DNA of 33,660 bases, taken from contig CAYQEC010000024.1 of NCBI GenBank assembly GCA_964416425.1, forward strand, positions 1-33,660, given 5' to 3'. The notes under the pieces are model-generated. The model saw only the letters and a list, made by a program, of their open reading frames with translations, was not told the DNA's origin and made no database searches. Source of the stretch: CAYQEC01 sp964416425. Its GTDB lineage: Bacteria > Actinomycetota > Acidimicrobiia > Spongiisociales > UBA5794. How positions within the stretch are numbered: position 1 is the stretch's first letter; every line of letters begins with the position of its first letter. Positions 32,982-33,660 of this stretch are shown here, in pieces. A program made the translations under genes and the position numbers.

Positions 32982-33602
32982 ATGCACGCGAAACCAGACT
33001 CCTACCACCACGGTGACCTCAAAGCCGCCCTGGTAACCGCCGCAACGCGGCTCATCGAGGAGCGTGGACCAACCTCCTTGAGCCTGCGCGGCGTAGCCCG
33101 CGCCGTCGGGGTCAGTCACGGCGCTCCCTACCGGCACTTCCGGAGCAAGAAGGCCCTGCTCGAAGCGGTGGCGATCGAGGGATTCCGGGATCTGGGCAAG
33201 GCTCTCGACGCCGTCATCGAGCGGACCCCCGATGATCCGAGGCAACAGATGATCGATGCCGGGGCGGTCTACGTTCGTGAAGCGATCGACAACGCTCAGC
33301 GCGCCCAGCTCATGTTCGGGGGCCTGCTCCAACAGGGCGACACAAGCCCGGCACTGCGAGATGCCGCCGAGGCGGCGTTCAGCCGTTGCATCGGCATCAT
33401 CCACCGCGGCCAACAGCAGGGAGTGTTTCGGCCCGGCCCCTCCAGGGGGCTCGTCATGGCGTACTGGGCAGCCTCCCACGGTCTCGCCATGCTCCTCATC
33501 AGCGACGGGTTCGGCGTTCGAGGCCCCGATGAATCCCCCGAGGCACTGTGGAAGCTGGTGGCGAACAACCTGCTCACCGGGTTGCTCGCTCCCCCTCCCT
33601 AA
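32982..33602 (+). CDS. TetR-family transcriptional regulator
   Basis: DNA-binding repressor type protein, 206 aa. The N-terminal helix-turn-helix domain has the family pattern YHHGDLKAALVTAATRLI (8-25) and LSLRGVARAVGVSHGAPYRHF (in two parts of about 33-53). The ligand-binding C-terminal half begins near residue 70 and has MFGGLLQQGD and VMAYWAASHGLAML. The effector is unknown. It is divergent from the hydrolase gene, with an inverted repeat in between, so it probably controls that pair and itself. The start ATG at 32982 directly precedes the conserved block. Confidence 0.88.
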   Translation: MHAKPDSYHHGDLKAALVTAATRLIEERGPTSLSLRGVARAVGVSHGAPYRHFRSKKALLEAVAIEGFRDLGKALDAVIERTPDDPRQQMIDAGAVYVREAIDNAQRAQLMFGGLLQQGDTSPALRDAAEAAFSRCIGIIHRGQQQGVFRPGPSRGLVMAYWAASHGLAMLLISDGFGVRGPDESPEALWKLVANNLLTGLLAPPP

Positions 33603-33660
33603 GGCGAGCGGCCGCTGGTGGTGTAGGTGTGGCCGAGGCGGCTCACCCAACGGTGGTCAC
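33599..33660 (-). CDS. C-terminal end of a minus-strand gene, possibly HNH/DUF222 type (partial)
   Basis: On the minus strand one frame from 33658 to a TAG at 33599-33601 reads DHRWVSRLGHTYTTSGRSP. The pattern W...LGHTYTT is common at the end of actinobacterial DUF222/HNH-endonuclease proteins. Only 19 residues are visible, so this is a guess based on the motif. It would be convergent with and overlap the TetR stop codon by two bases. Confidence 0.35.
   Translation of the reverse strand, partial: DHRWVSRLGHTYTTSGRSP

Noticed and set aside
1..33660. Search for CRISPR arrays, tRNA or rRNA genes, insertion sequences and attachment sites
   Set aside because: No regularly spaced repeats, transposase motifs, tRNA cloverleaf or rRNA sequence seen by reading; the only strong repeats are the rsmH inverted repeat and the mraZ repeats.

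Overview
This is a high-GC bacterial chromosome segment with an actinobacterial layout. It carries a division and cell-wall (dcw) cluster that uses SepF and DivIVA and has no ftsA. A DksA-like gene, lspA and an RluD-type gene follow it, and a dnaE lies nearby. MurE has the DNPR motif of enzymes that add meso-diaminopimelate. A deep actinobacterial lineage such as Acidimicrobiia is my guess; I cannot place it more closely from this sequence alone.

Layout. 1-109: 3' end of a probable ABC-transporter permease (+). 158-3664: dnaE (-), divergent from a phosphofructokinase (3850-4998, +) with a pyrophosphate-type active site. 5002-5451: universal stress protein (-), divergent from a second phosphofructokinase (5615-6640, +) with an ATP-type site. 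6651-8754: rluD-like, lspA, DksA/TraR-like and DUF167 genes (-). 8811-9073: an isoleucine T-box leader feeding ileS (9077-12277, +), which is the only large plus-strand gene in the middle of the window. 12313-30837: the dcw cluster, all on the minus strand. In transcription order it is mraZ, rsmH, ftsL, ftsI, murE, murF, mraY, murD, ftsW, murG, murC, murB, ftsQ, ftsZ, pgeF, yggS, sepF, yggT, divIVA. 31176-32877: an iron-sulfur protein and an alpha/beta hydrolase (-), with a divergent TetR regulator (32982-33602, +). 33599-33658: possible tail of a further minus-strand gene.

How it works together. The dcw genes make UDP-MurNAc-pentapeptide (murB, C, D, E, F) and lipid I and II (mraY, murG), and they build the septal synthase and its ring (ftsW, ftsI, ftsL, ftsQ, ftsZ, sepF, divIVA). 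Nine gene junctions in the cluster are 4-nt ATGA or GTGA overlaps, so translation is probably coupled along most of its length.

Most of the window is housekeeping, and I see no defence island, CRISPR array or mobile element. The most unusual signals are in the non-coding DNA. A 28-bp inverted repeat could bury the rsmH ribosome-binding site and start codon. Two sets of 10-nt phased TGGGG-type repeats flank the mraZ -35 box. The ileS T-box has a legible Ile specifier and a helix that could hide the ribosome-binding site. A hairpin lies inside the end of ftsQ just before ftsZ. At the protein level, the two phosphofructokinases have different donor-site signatures, and the DksA-like protein has lost three of its four zinc-ligand positions.
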